Shown: positions 1-8,862 of the stretch, piece by piece
How the letters are laid out: each line of letters opens with the position of its first letter
Position numbering within the stretch: position 1 is the first letter of the stretch
Assembly (NCBI GenBank): GCA_026388315.1
Contig: JAPLKA010000082.1
Location: forward strand, 1-46,033
Reading direction: 5' to 3'
Origin: Pseudomonadota bacterium
GTDB taxonomy: Bacteria > Desulfobacterota > Syntrophorhabdia > Syntrophorhabdales > Syntrophorhabdaceae
Length of the DNA: 46,033 nucleotides
Position numbers and translations under genes: made by a program
The notes under the pieces: generated by a model
The model's database searches: none
The model's input: the letters and a program-made list of their open reading frames with translations, nothing else
Told to the model about the DNA's origin: nothing

Positions 1-1355
1 ATCTACAAAGAGGTTGAAGATAAATACGGTCAAAATGGCAATGTCTCCGTTCCTCCTCCTGTTATTTTAAAACTCATATTTCTTTTTTTCTTTTACAACA
101 TCCGTTCAGAACGGGAACTCATGGAAACCATCCCTGAACGAATAGACTGGTTATGGTTTCTGGGCTACAATCTCGACTCCGGTATTCCTGATCACAGTGT
201 CTTATCCAAGGCACGGAAGAGATGGGGAAAAGGAATCTTCCAACATTTCTTTGAACGTATAGTGGTTCAGTGTGTCAACGCAGGACTCGTCGATGGAACA
301 AAGATATTCATGGATGCAAGCCTTATCGATGCCAACGCATCGAACAACTCTGTAGTTGATACCCATTCTTTAAAACGGTATCTCGATACGGGCTATCAGG
401 AATTGGAAAATAGACTGGATGATACTCTGGGTCCCCCTATAGTGATGTCAACAGGAGATATGCTTCAACCACCGATCCCGATGCATCCATCGTACGTCAC
501 GGGAAAGGAAAACCGAAGCTCCAATACAAGACCCACCGGGCAGTAGATCCGGAACATGAGATTATCACCGCTGTAGAAGTCACACCGGGTGCAGTGAATG
601 AAGGCCACAAGATGGCTCATCTCATTGAGAGCCATGAAGCCAATACGGGCAGTAAGATAACCGCCGTTGTTGCCGACAGCCTTTACGGGACAAAGGAAAA
701 CCTCATTACCTGTCATGACGAAGGGATAAAGGCTCACATGCCGGTGGTAAAACTTCTGAACGACAATACCGGTTCCCGGGAGGGCATATTCCCGGAAGAC
801 CGGTTTGCCTACGATAAGGAGACGGACACGTACACCTGTCCTGCCGGGAAAACCCTCAAGAAAAGAACACTCCATGAAAACAAGCAGAACATCGAATACG
901 CCGCATCAAAGAAAGATTGTGCTGTCTGTGCTGCACGGTCCGATTGTACCAAAAGCAGAGGACCACGAACTGTGCAACGGCATGTCCGTCAGGAAGAACT
1001 TGACCTAATGCTCACGATAGCCCGGAGCCACCAGGCCAGAAGCGACCTCAAAACCCGCAAGCACCTCATGGAACGTTCCTATGCAAGGAGCACACGGTTC
1101 GGATTCGATAGAGCACGGTGGAGAGGCGTATGGAAGGTTGCTATTCAGGAATACCTTATTGCGGCTATCCAAAACATCCAGGTATTGATCCGGTATGCAA
1201 AGCAACCAACAAAGGGGGCGCTTACCCTTCCATTGCTCACCGCAATTAAAACAGATATCTGCCAACCAATTGAGCTTTTTATAATAACATTTGGTTTGTA
1301 TATCCTGAGAATGAGAGAACGTAGCAAAAACCATTATCTCCTGCCAACGTTATGA
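1..1355 (+). pseudogene. IS1182-like transposase, 5' cut by window edge and frameshifted
   Basis: The reading frame is open from base 1, so the true start lies upstream of the window. The first part (to about 435) has the N-terminal region of IS1182/IS5-type DDE transposases (PPPVILKLIFL, DHSVLSKARKRWG, DGTKIFMDASLIDANAS). The second part is in another frame and carries the catalytic-core hallmarks TDPDASIV, VDPEHEIITAVEVTPG and ADSLYGTKEN, then a Cys-rich segment CPAGKTL...CAVCAARSDCT and the usual C-terminal RFGFDRARWRGVWKV. The -1 frame is open from at least 441 onward, so the two parts join around 430-440, at a run of five C residues. One lost base, or -1 slippage there, would connect them. 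Family assignment is by motif memory. The right-hand inverted repeat was not identified. Bases 1356-1454 hold no gene. Confidence 0.8.
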
Positions 1356-1454
1356 CGACGAGGAGACCTTCATTGTGACACCCGATAAAACATACTGTTT
1401 GGGCAACAGGCCGTTTATCCTTGACTTTGGAGGGCGGAAGGCAAAACTGGCTCC

Positions 1455-4037
1455 TTATTTTTTGAATGTCACGTTTCCCTTTGCATCTACATCCACTTTG
1501 ACTTTGTCGCCCTCTTTGACGTCACCTTTTAATATCATCATTGCAAGGGCATCCTGGAGTTTCTTCTGGATGAGTCGCTTTAATGGTCTTGCTCCGTAGA
1601 CAGGGTCATATCCTTCCCTGGCTATCATATTTTTCAACTTGTCAGTGAATATGAGCTCAATTCCTTTCTCTTCAACCCTCTTAACCAGGTATGCAAGCTG
1701 GAGGTCGGCGATATGTTTTATGTTTTCAATGGAAAGCGACCTGAAAATAATGATTTCATCGATTCTGTTGAGAAATTCCGGTTTGAAATGGGCCTTTACA
1801 CCCTCCATTACCCGTCGTTTCAACTCATCATAGTCTTTTCCGGCAAGTTCAGTTATCCACTGGCTTCCGATGTTGGATGTCATGATGATGACAGTATTTT
1901 TAAAGTCCACTGTCCTTCCCTGGCCATCCGTAAGCCTTCCATCATCAAGAACCTGCAAAAGGACATTGAATACTTCGGGGTGGGCCTTTTCCACCTCATC
2001 CATCAGGATTATAGAATAGGGTTTTCTCCGCACTGCTTCTGTGAGATAACCACCTTCTTCATAACCTACATATCCGGGAGGAGCGCCTATAAGTCTTGAT
2101 ACAGAGTGTTTTTCCATGAATTCGCTCATGTCAATTCTCACGATTGCCTGTTCATTATCAAAGAGGAATTCAGCAAGTGCTTTTGCAAGTTCGGTCTTGC
2201 CGACCCCTGTGGGTCCTAAAAACAGGAATGAACCGAGCGGCCTGTTTGGATCCTGGAGTCCTGCCCGTGCTCTCCTTATTGTGCTTGATACGGCCTCAAT
2301 GGCTTCGTCCTGGCCTACAACCCTTTTATGAATCCTCTCCTCCATGCTGACAAGTTTTTCCATTTCCCCTTCAAGCATCCTTGAGACCGGTATGCCGGTC
2401 CATTTTGAAACTACCTTTGCTATATCCTCTTCATCAACTTCTTCATTGAGCATCTTAATGTTTTTCTGTAGTTCTAAGAGTTCGTTGTTTTTTTCTTTCT
2501 GTTCCTGTTCGAGAGCGGAAATGGTGCCATACCTTATTTCTGCAACCTTCCCGAAATTGCCTGCCCGTTCTGCCTCTTCCGCCTCAGTCCTTGCCCTGTC
2601 AATTTTTTCTTTAATTTCACCTATACTCATAATCAGAGCTTTTTCTTTTTCCCAGTGCTTCCTCTTTTCATTTACCTCTACCCTCATTTCTTCCAGATCT
2701 TGTTCGAGCCTTACTTTTCTTTCTTTTGAGGCCGTGTCTTTTTCCTTTTTCAATGCTTCTATCTCAATCTGAACCTGAATTATTTTTCTGTCAATCTCAT
2801 CGATCTCGGTTGGTACGCTGTCAATTTCCATCCTTAACTTTGAAGCAGCTTCGTCGATTAAATCTATTGCCTTGTCCGGCAAAAACCTGTCTGTAATGTA
2901 GCGGTGTGATAGGGTAGCCGCAGCGATGAGCGCCGAGTCTTTTATCCTCACCCCGTGATGAAGTTCATACTTTTCTTTTAGTCCCCTTAAAATCGCTATC
3001 GTTTCCTCAACCGATGGTTCACCTACCTTCACGGGTTGAAACCTTCTCTCAAGGGCGGCATCTTTTTCAATATATTTTCTGTATTCATCAAGCGTTGTTG
3101 CGCCTATGCAGCGGAGTTCACCTCTTGCCAGAGCCGGTTTTAGCATGTTTGATGCATCGATTGCCCCCTGCGCATTCCCAGCGCCGACAATCGTGTGAAG
3201 TTCATCTATGAAAAGAATTATAGAACCGGATGCCTCGTCAATCTCTTTCAATACTGCCTTCAACCTGTCCTCAAATTCACCCCTGAATTTTGCTCCTGCA
3301 AGCATGGCCCCGAGGTCAAGGGCAAGAACTTTCTTATTTTTCAACGTTTCAGGGATGTCGCCGCTTATAATCCTCTGGGCCAACCCCTCAACGATTGCTG
3401 TTTTCCCGACGCCTGGCTCACCGATAATAACGGGATTGTTTTTTGTTCTCCGTGAAAGCACCTGCATGACCCGCCTTACTTCCTCATCCCTCCCTATAAC
3501 AGGGTCGAGTTTGCCCTTCCGGGCCTCTTCGGTAAGGTCCCTGCAGTATCTTTGTAATGCCTGATACTTCTCCTCCGGGGCTTGATCGGTTACCCTCTGT
3601 GAACCGCGCATATCCTTTAAGACGGTGTATATTTTATCCTTTGTGACACCATAATCTTTTAATATCCGTGAAGCAGGGCTTTCGTTTACATCGGTAATGC
3701 CTATAAGGAGATGCTCTGTACTTACATATTCGTCCTTTAGTCTTTCTGCTTCGTTAAATGCTATGTCAATTGCTTGTTTAAGGTGAGGGGATATATAGAC
3801 CTGTGCGGCGCCTTCTATCTGAGGCAGCTTCTTGAATTCCCTCTCCAGGTCGTTCATTATGTAATTAGTGTTCGCCCCCAGCTTATCAAGGATAGGTTTT
3901 ACTATTCCCTCTTTCTGAGACACAAGGCCGTAAAGAAGGTGTTCATTTTCTATCATTTGATTTCTGTTCGCTTCGGCCCGTTTCTGGGCATCAGCTATGG
4001 CCTCCTGGGCCTTTATCGTTAATTTATCCCAGTTCAT
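1455..4037 (-). CDS. clpB: ATP-dependent disaggregase ClpB
   Basis: This Hsp100 disaggregase is 860 residues, the normal ClpB length. In order it has the double Clp_N repeat (about 1-150), NBD1 with Walker A GEPGVGKT and Walker [10 protein letters not shown], a long charged middle-domain coiled coil (about 410-525, the feature separating ClpB from ClpA/ClpC), and NBD2 with Walker A GPTGVGKT, Walker [12 protein letters not shown] and the sensor region [10 protein letters not shown]. It extracts proteins from cytoplasmic aggregates together with DnaK, known for the family. The start is supported by GGGGTG just upstream of ATG. It is transcribed alone, divergently from the binding lipoprotein, with a sigma-70-like promoter about 130 bp upstream. 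No CIRCE or obvious heat-shock element was recognised. The product is cytoplasmic. Confidence 0.97.
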   Translation of the reverse strand: MNWDKLTIKAQEAIADAQKRAEANRNQMIENEHLLYGLVSQKEGIVKPILDKLGANTNYIMNDLEREFKKLPQIEGAAQVYISPHLKQAIDIAFNEAERLKDEYVSTEHLLIGITDVNESPASRILKDYGVTKDKIYTVLKDMRGSQRVTDQAPEEKYQALQRYCRDLTEEARKGKLDPVIGRDEEVRRVMQVLSRRTKNNPVIIGEPGVGKTAIVEGLAQRIISGDIPETLKNKKVLALDLGAMLAGAKFRGEFEDRLKAVLKEIDEASGSIILFIDELHTIVGAGNAQGAIDASNMLKPALARGELRCIGATTLDEYRKYIEKDAALERRFQPVKVGEPSVEETIAILRGLKEKYELHHGVRIKDSALIAAATLSHRYITDRFLPDKAIDLIDEAASKLRMEIDSVPTEIDEIDRKIIQVQIEIEALKKEKDTASKERKVRLEQDLEEMRVEVNEKRKHWEKEKALIMSIGEIKEKIDRARTEAEEAERAGNFGKVAEIRYGTISALEQEQKEKNNELLELQKNIKMLNEEVDEEDIAKVVSKWTGIPVSRMLEGEMEKLVSMEERIHKRVVGQDEAIEAVSSTIRRARAGLQDPNRPLGSFLFLGPTGVGKTELAKALAEFLFDNEQAIVRIDMSEFMEKHSVSRLIGAPPGYVGYEEGGYLTEAVRRKPYSIILMDEVEKAHPEVFNVLLQVLDDGRLTDGQGRTVDFKNTVIIMTSNIGSQWITELAGKDYDELKRRVMEGVKAHFKPEFLNRIDEIIIFRSLSIENIKHIADLQLAYLVKRVEEKGIELIFTDKLKNMIAREGYDPVYGARPLKRLIQKKLQDALAMMILKGDVKEGDKVKVDVDAKGNVTFKK

Positions 4038-4166
4038 ATTTCACCCCATAATTAAATTAGCGTATAGCGTATAGCAAGAATATACCGGTTTTCCCTCTAC
4101 GCCTGTCCTCGCGTAGCGGGGGCTCCACGCTCTATACTCTCCACTATCAGCTAATCGTTGTTATTT

Positions 4167-4194
4167 ATTATAATCATTATTTTCGCAAAATCAA
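4167..4194 (-). promoter_or_regulatory. Sigma-70-type promoter for clpB
   Basis: On the minus strand there is TTGATT (4194-4189), a 16-bp spacer and a perfect TATAAT (4172-4167). It lies about 130 bp upstream of the clpB start. The leader between contains short repeated words (gcgtatagcgtatagc) and the inverted words ctacgc / gcgtag. Confidence 0.55.
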
Positions 4195-4219
4195 TTACCG
4201 GCAACTCATTATTATCGCT

Positions 4220-4248
4220 TGATATTATTTGCAGGATTGGCTATAAAG
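4220..4248 (+). promoter_or_regulatory. Sigma-70-type promoter for binding lipoprotein gene
   Basis: TTGATA (4220-4225), a 17-bp spacer and TATAAA (4243-4248) sit 46 bp before the ATG at 4294. The element is divergent from the clpB promoter in the same intergenic region. Confidence 0.6.
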
Positions 4249-4293
4249 TAGATATTTGTATGTATTTGTAAGCTAAAAGGGGGAAATAATCAG

Positions 4294-5076
4294 ATGGGTA
4301 AAATCAGTAAAACCATATGGACCGTCGTTTTATGTTTGACGTGTATATTTTTGATTTCTACCTGCTCATCAAACAGCGATAATTCTTTGGACAGGGTAAA
4401 TAAGGCCGGTTACATGGGTTTCGGCATGAGTAGCGGCTATCCACCGTTCTGTTTTTATAATAATAGAACTGAATTGGTTGGATATGATGTCGATGTGGCA
4501 AATGAAATCGCAAAAAGGCTGGGCGTGCAACCGAAACTAATCGACACTGAGTGGAAAGACATCATCAACAATTTGAATGCAGGGGTATATGATGGTATTG
4601 TCAGTAGCATGTCTGTCACCGATGAACGGATGGTGTTGGTAAACTTCTCTATACCTTATTACTATAGTAAATCTGTTCTTGTGGTTAGTAAGGATGCGCC
4701 ATATAAGTCTCATGCAGATATGAAAGGAAAAATCATTGGTGTTGAGGCAGGGACGATGTTTGAAAGTGATGCCAAAAGAATGGGAGAAGTCAATATCCGT
4801 ACCTTTAATACCAGTGATCAGGCCCTTTTGGCGCTTCACAATAAGCTTATAGATGGTGTAATTACGGACGAAATAGTAGCCAATTATGTTGCCGGCACAA
4901 AGAAATTCAACTTAGAACCATTGAGTGAGCCTCTCCGCAGGGATAAAATTGCTGTGGCCCTCCGCAAAGGAGATAATGCCTTACTTAAAAAGGTGAATGA
5001 AATCCTGAAGGCTATGCAGGAAGACGGTACCCTGAGAAACCTGTCTGCAAAAATAATTAAAAACAAGTATAAGTGA
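4294..5076 (+). CDS. Amino-acid-type ABC transporter substrate-binding lipoprotein (orphan)
   Basis: This is a 260-residue solute-binding protein of family 3 (HisJ/GlnH type). A Lys-containing N-terminus and hydrophobic core lead to Cys24 in LISTC, an imperfect lipobox (Thr at -1), so a lipid anchor is likely but not certain. Family motifs include GYDVDVANEIAKRLG, the SSMSVTDERM segment after the first lobe, LVVSKDAPY, and GVITDEIVANYVA with the C-terminal DGTLRNLSAKI. It would bind a polar amino acid or similar ligand outside the inner membrane. No permease or ATPase gene is adjacent, so it either serves a transporter encoded elsewhere or acts as a sensing protein. A GGGGG stretch precedes the start. 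Substrate cannot be told from sequence. Confidence 0.88.
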   Translation: MGKISKTIWTVVLCLTCIFLISTCSSNSDNSLDRVNKAGYMGFGMSSGYPPFCFYNNRTELVGYDVDVANEIAKRLGVQPKLIDTEWKDIINNLNAGVYDGIVSSMSVTDERMVLVNFSIPYYYSKSVLVVSKDAPYKSHADMKGKIIGVEAGTMFESDAKRMGEVNIRTFNTSDQALLALHNKLIDGVITDEIVANYVAGTKKFNLEPLSEPLRRDKIAVALRKGDNALLKKVNEILKAMQEDGTLRNLSAKIIKNKYK

Positions 5077-5136
5077 TTCCTTGCTTCTGTCCCCGCAGTT
5101 TTTGACAACATTCCTCTGGTGTGCTATGTATTAGCC

Positions 5137-5325
5137 ATGAAAGTCGAATGTGACGGTAAGACGCTCGAATATGACAAACCCATGGCAATCTATAGGCTGA
5201 TGGAACATCTTTCGCTGAACAGGGAGACCCATCTTGCCATGGTTAACAACCGGCTTGTTACGGAAGATTACAGGGCAGGCAAAGATGATGCGGTAAAATT
5301 CATAAAGGTGGTATCGGGCGGTTGA
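5137..5325 (+). CDS. MoaD/ThiS-fold sulfur carrier protein, TtuB-like
   Basis: This 62-residue beta-grasp sulfur carrier ends in VVSGG, the Gly-Gly tail that is adenylated and thiocarboxylated in ThiS, MoaD and TtuB. The fold begins directly at MKVECDGK, so ATG 5137 is preferred. An in-frame ATG at 5119 would add six residues (MCYVLA), and neither start has a convincing Shine-Dalgarno. Its stop codon overlaps the TTG start of the TtuA-like gene (TTGA), so the two are translationally coupled. The natural inference is that it delivers sulfur to that enzyme, as TtuB does for TtuA in Thermus. A role in thiamine or molybdopterin synthesis is possible, but no thi or moa genes are nearby. Confidence 0.8.
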   Translation: MKVECDGKTLEYDKPMAIYRLMEHLSLNRETHLAMVNNRLVTEDYRAGKDDAVKFIKVVSGG

Positions 5326-6284
5326 AGTGCAGGGTATGCGGCGAACCGGCAAGTATCAGCTTGAAGGCGTATAGTACCGCACTTTGTGCACCTGATTTTA
5401 TCTCTTTTTTAGAAAACAGAACCCTTACTACCATTAAAAAATATCACCTCATTGAAGAAGGCGAAAAACCAATTGTAGCCGTATCGGGTGGAAAAGACAG
5501 TCTTTCCATCTGGTCTATGCTGAACAAACTCGGTTATCCTGCCGATGGTATTTATATCCATCTCGGAATAGGGGATTATTCGGATATTTCGCTTTCCAGG
5601 ATAATAAAAATGGCCGATTTACTGAAAAGAAAGGTCTATACCTTCAATCTCCGCAACATCCTCGGGAAGGGCATCGATGAACTTGCAAAGGCCATGAGGA
5701 GGGTGCCATGCTCCGCCTGCGGCATGATAAAACGTTATGTCATGAACAGGATATGTATGGACAAAGGCTATACAACGCTCATTACAGGTCATAATATTGA
5801 TGATGAAGCCTCTGCGCTCTTCGGAAATATGCTTTACTGGAAAGAAGAATATCTTGGAAAAAAGAACCTGGTGCTGGAAGGCAGGGAAGGGCACCTATCC
5901 AAAAAGGTGAAGCCCTTCTTTTTGTGTTCTGAGAGAGAGATTGCCGCCTATGCCATTTTGAACAATATAGACTATATCCATGACGAATGCCCTTTTTCTG
6001 TTGGCGCCAAGACATTGATATATAAAGGAATATTGAACAAACTTGAAGAATCTTCACCAGGAACAAAGATACAGTTCATAAAAGGATACTTAAAAACTTT
6101 TGCCGCCCATAAAAACGAAGACAGTAAAAGTGCTGAGAATTTTTGTTCAAAATGCGGGTATCCAACATATGGCGATATATGTAATTTCTGTAAGGTTATT
6201 GAACGGTTAAATATTGAAGGCCATATTCATTTCGATGAATACAACGCTTCCAGCCTTGACAGCAGTGAACAGTTAGTGACATAA
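5322..6284 (+). CDS. TtuA-like tRNA 2-thiouridine synthetase (TtcA/TtuA PP-loop family)
   Basis: This 320-residue ATP-pyrophosphatase would replace the 2-oxygen of a tRNA uridine with sulfur. An N-terminal zinc knuckle has Cys3, Cys6 and Cys22, with Asp25 where Thermus TtuA has, as I recall it, a His. The PP-loop is SGGKDS at 55-60. The [4Fe-4S]-type cysteines are at Cys130, Cys133 and about Cys223 (HDECP), the same layout as TtuA. TGHNIDDEA and VKPFFLCSEREIAAYA are family motifs. A C-terminal zinc ribbon CSKCGYPTYGDICNFC closes the protein. Start codon TTG overlaps the upstream stop and gives MKCRVCG, which matches the family N-terminus. TtuA makes s2T54/s2U54 in thermophiles. Which uridine is modified here is unknown. 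Confidence 0.87.
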   Translation: MKCRVCGEPASISLKAYSTALCAPDFISFLENRTLTTIKKYHLIEEGEKPIVAVSGGKDSLSIWSMLNKLGYPADGIYIHLGIGDYSDISLSRIIKMADLLKRKVYTFNLRNILGKGIDELAKAMRRVPCSACGMIKRYVMNRICMDKGYTTLITGHNIDDEASALFGNMLYWKEEYLGKKNLVLEGREGHLSKKVKPFFLCSEREIAAYAILNNIDYIHDECPFSVGAKTLIYKGILNKLEESSPGTKIQFIKGYLKTFAAHKNEDSKSAENFCSKCGYPTYGDICNFCKVIERLNIEGHIHFDEYNASSLDSSEQLVT

Positions 6285-6291
6285 TTCTCCT

Positions 6292-7665
6292 ATGGGCATG
6301 ATAGACGGTTTCACAAACCTCATATTCAACGTTTATGAAGCATTTACTGTAGCTCTCTTCATAAAACACAGGGAAAATTTAAGGTGTCTTTCATATGTCT
6401 CATTCGCAAACAGTTTTGATAAAAATAGAAGTATTCCTATTGACGGGTCCCTGCCGGGGTGGGTTATGAAACACAATGAGCCGCTCATTATCCCTAATTT
6501 TGATAAGGATGAAGGCACACTCGGCTATTATGGGAATTCTGAAGGGATTAAATCTTTCATGGGGTTTCCCATGGAGGACGAAGGCGTTATAATCGTTGAC
6601 AGCAAGAAAAAATGGGTTTTTACGGATAAAGAAAAGAAGATCCTCAGCTCTTTTGTCACCGCCATTCATGAAGAGATTGAGAATGAAAAACGTTTTTTCG
6701 ATATGGAGGAGAAGCTCGATGAGCTTAATACGGAAAGAAGAATCTTAAACCTCTTCAACGAGCTCAATCAGTCAAAGATATCTGCAAATGAAGTATTTAA
6801 AGAATGTATCAATTTTTCCCATGCTGATTTTTGTTTTGTTGGTATTGAAAAGAACGGGAGAATGTTTGTTCATGATGTTTTTGGAGTCGATAGCAACGAA
6901 TATATCAAAAGAGAATGTCCGGCGGGGAGCAGCATAGCCTCTGTGGTTATGGAAGGAGAGAGAGAGCTTTTACTGCCCCACAGCAGCAGATTTCTCAGGG
7001 AAAAACCTTTATTTTTTCCCGGAGAAATGGTGAGGGCAAAACAATTCTTTGGCTTTCCTTTGATTACCGACGACATGACCTTCGGTATGGTTGGTTTTGT
7101 TTCCTTATCGGACAATAACTTGAAAGAACAGTCCATAGGTTTTTTAAGAAATATCTCCACCCTTCTGTCATTATATTACTCATCATTGTGGATGAGGGAA
7201 AACCTGGAAAAGTTAAAGGATTTTGAGCCGGTAACCGATGCGCTTCAGTTCCCGGTTTTTCTTGAAATTTCAGATAAAATAATAAAAAAGTCTGAGAAAT
7301 TTTCACTGTTATCAATAAAACTTTCCGGTATAAAGGCTTGTAACAAACACATGGGCCTTGATTTTACAAATAAGCTCCTTAAAAAAGTATTTCATATTAT
7401 AAGGAATTGTGCGGGTACCCGTGCCTATATTGCACGAAAAAGGGGAGGGCACTTCTCCGTTTTGCTTAAGGACAGCGATGTAACGGAAATAAACAGTATC
7501 CTGAGGGTTTTACATTACAGTATTGCCAAGGGTCTCGCAGAAGAAAAAGTGGATAATATAATGAATGACGCAGAGATTGGAATATCCAGTTTTCCGGAGG
7601 ATAGTACAGACATCTGGGGACTTTTAGATAAGGCGGGTCATAAGAAAATTAATTTTCAAAAATAA
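6292..7665 (+). CDS. Tandem GAF-like sensor protein with degenerate GGDEF domain
   Basis: This 457-residue soluble protein seems to hold two GAF-type sensory modules (about 10-130 and 155-300, the first with PIDGSLPGWVMKHNEPLIIPN, the second with CPAGSSIASVV), joined by a charged helix near 130-150. The C-terminal 140 residues follow the diguanylate-cyclase fold (FSLLSIKLSGIKACN, then RKRGGHFSVLL, then AEIGISSFPEDSTD). The signature GGDEF reads GGHFS at residues 385-389, so the metal- and substrate-binding acidic residues are gone and catalysis is not expected. It could bind c-di-GMP or GTP, or serve as a protein-interaction module. It sits 7 bp after ttuA and 19 bp before mreB, so co-expression is likely. 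ATG 6298 is an alternative start. Confidence 0.72.
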   Translation: MGMIDGFTNLIFNVYEAFTVALFIKHRENLRCLSYVSFANSFDKNRSIPIDGSLPGWVMKHNEPLIIPNFDKDEGTLGYYGNSEGIKSFMGFPMEDEGVIIVDSKKKWVFTDKEKKILSSFVTAIHEEIENEKRFFDMEEKLDELNTERRILNLFNELNQSKISANEVFKECINFSHADFCFVGIEKNGRMFVHDVFGVDSNEYIKRECPAGSSIASVVMEGERELLLPHSSRFLREKPLFFPGEMVRAKQFFGFPLITDDMTFGMVGFVSLSDNNLKEQSIGFLRNISTLLSLYYSSLWMRENLEKLKDFEPVTDALQFPVFLEISDKIIKKSEKFSLLSIKLSGIKACNKHMGLDFTNKLLKKVFHIIRNCAGTRAYIARKRGGHFSVLLKDSDVTEINSILRVLHYSIAKGLAEEKVDNIMNDAEIGISSFPEDSTDIWGLLDKAGHKKINFQK

Positions 7666-7684
7666 ATAAAAAAAAGGAGGGGAC

Positions 7685-8716
7685 ATGGATTTTTTCAGTA
7701 AATTGTTTGGATTTTTCTCCACCCATCTTGCTATGGATCTTGGTACTGCAAACACGCTCATATACATGAAAGGGGAGGGTATTATACTCAATGAGCCATC
7801 GGTGGTAGCAATCGACAATAATAACGGGAAGGTTATAGCGGTAGGAAAGGAGGCGAAGGAATATATTGGAAGGACGCCCCCGAATATCAGTGCTATCAGA
7901 CCCCTTAAGGACGGAGTTATTGCCGATTTTGATGTTACAAAGGCCATGATAAAATATTTTCTCACCGTTGTGAGGAGGGACAGGAAGATTTCAAAGCCTA
8001 AAATGGTGGTAGGCGTGCCGTCAGGGATTACACAGGTTGAAAAGAAGGCGGTTGTGGATGCCTGTTTCCAGGTTGGTATCAGAGACGTGTTCCTTATCGA
8101 AGAACCCATGGCCGCAGCCATTGGCTCAGATCTGCCCATAGAGCTGCCGAAGGGGAATATGGTTATTGATATCGGCGGCGGTACAACAGAGGTAGCCATA
8201 ATCAGCCTTTCAGCTACCGCTTACAGCGAATCCTTGCGGGTTGCGGGAGATGAGCTTGATGAATCAATTGTCAGATACCTTCAGAAAAAGCATCAGGTCG
8301 CAATCGGGTATAGTGCTTCAGAAAGGATAAAGATAGAAGCCGCCTCTGTATACCCAACGGATTTTCAGGGAGGCCCGATCAGCATTGTAGGCAAGGATAT
8401 GATTACCGGCATACCGAAAAACCTGAAGATAGCGAGAGAGGAAGTGAGAGAGGCTATTGAAGAGCCTGTATTGGCAATCATTGACGCCATCAGAAGGGCT
8501 CTCGAAAAGTTACCTCCCGAGTTTGTCTCCGATTTGGACGAAACCGGTATGATATTAACAGGCGGCGGTGCCCTGCTAAAAGGCCTTGGTCAGCGGATTG
8601 AGGCGGAGACAGGTGTCAGGGTGCGCGTTATTGATGATCCGCTCTTTTCTGTTGTCTTAGGTGCAGGCAGAGCCCTTGAAGATATGGGAAGGTATAAGAA
8701 GGTATTTATTAATTAA
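7685..8716 (+). CDS. mreB: Rod shape-determining protein MreB
   Basis: This bacterial actin homologue is 343 residues, the standard length. Phosphate-1 loop MDLGTANTLIYMKGEG, IAVGKEAKEYIGRTPPNI, the phosphate-2 motif MVIDIGGGTTEVAIISL and the adenosine motif MILTGGGALLKGL are all present. An N-terminal hydrophobic/amphipathic stretch (MDFFSKLFGFFSTHLA) fits membrane association. It guides the cell-wall elongation machinery at the inner membrane. A strong AGGAGG stands at the right distance from the ATG. mreC, mreD and mrdA do not follow. Instead the gene ends and a repeat-rich spacer separates it from the convergent helicase gene. Confidence 0.97.
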   Translation: MDFFSKLFGFFSTHLAMDLGTANTLIYMKGEGIILNEPSVVAIDNNNGKVIAVGKEAKEYIGRTPPNISAIRPLKDGVIADFDVTKAMIKYFLTVVRRDRKISKPKMVVGVPSGITQVEKKAVVDACFQVGIRDVFLIEEPMAAAIGSDLPIELPKGNMVIDIGGGTTEVAIISLSATAYSESLRVAGDELDESIVRYLQKKHQVAIGYSASERIKIEAASVYPTDFQGGPISIVGKDMITGIPKNLKIAREEVREAIEEPVLAIIDAIRRALEKLPPEFVSDLDETGMILTGGGALLKGLGQRIEAETGVRVRVIDDPLFSVVLGAGRALEDMGRYKKVFIN

Positions 8717-8862
8717 AGGGGTCGAGTGATTTAAAAACACATGACCCCTTGAACCTGTTTTCAGCTATTAGCTATCAGTACGCAGGCTAAAGCCTGTGGC
8801 TACCTGACACCTGCTATCAACTATCAGGAAGTTCCTGACCCTTGAACCCTCGACCCCTGCTT
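8716..8862. repeat. Repeat-rich spacer between mreB and helicase gene
   Basis: AAGGGGTC (8716-8723) pairs with GACCCCTT (8743-8750) as an inverted repeat with a 19-base loop and could end mreB transcription, although the U-run is poor. The same word returns inverted as CTCGACCCCT at 8849-8858. In between are ctatcag words, the palindromic aggctaaagcct motif (near 8783) and a near repeat of gacc(c)cttgaacc. No gene is seen. Confidence 0.55.

Noticed and set aside
6292-7665. Active diguanylate cyclase
   Set aside because: GGDEF is GGHFS, so the catalytic acidic residues are absent.
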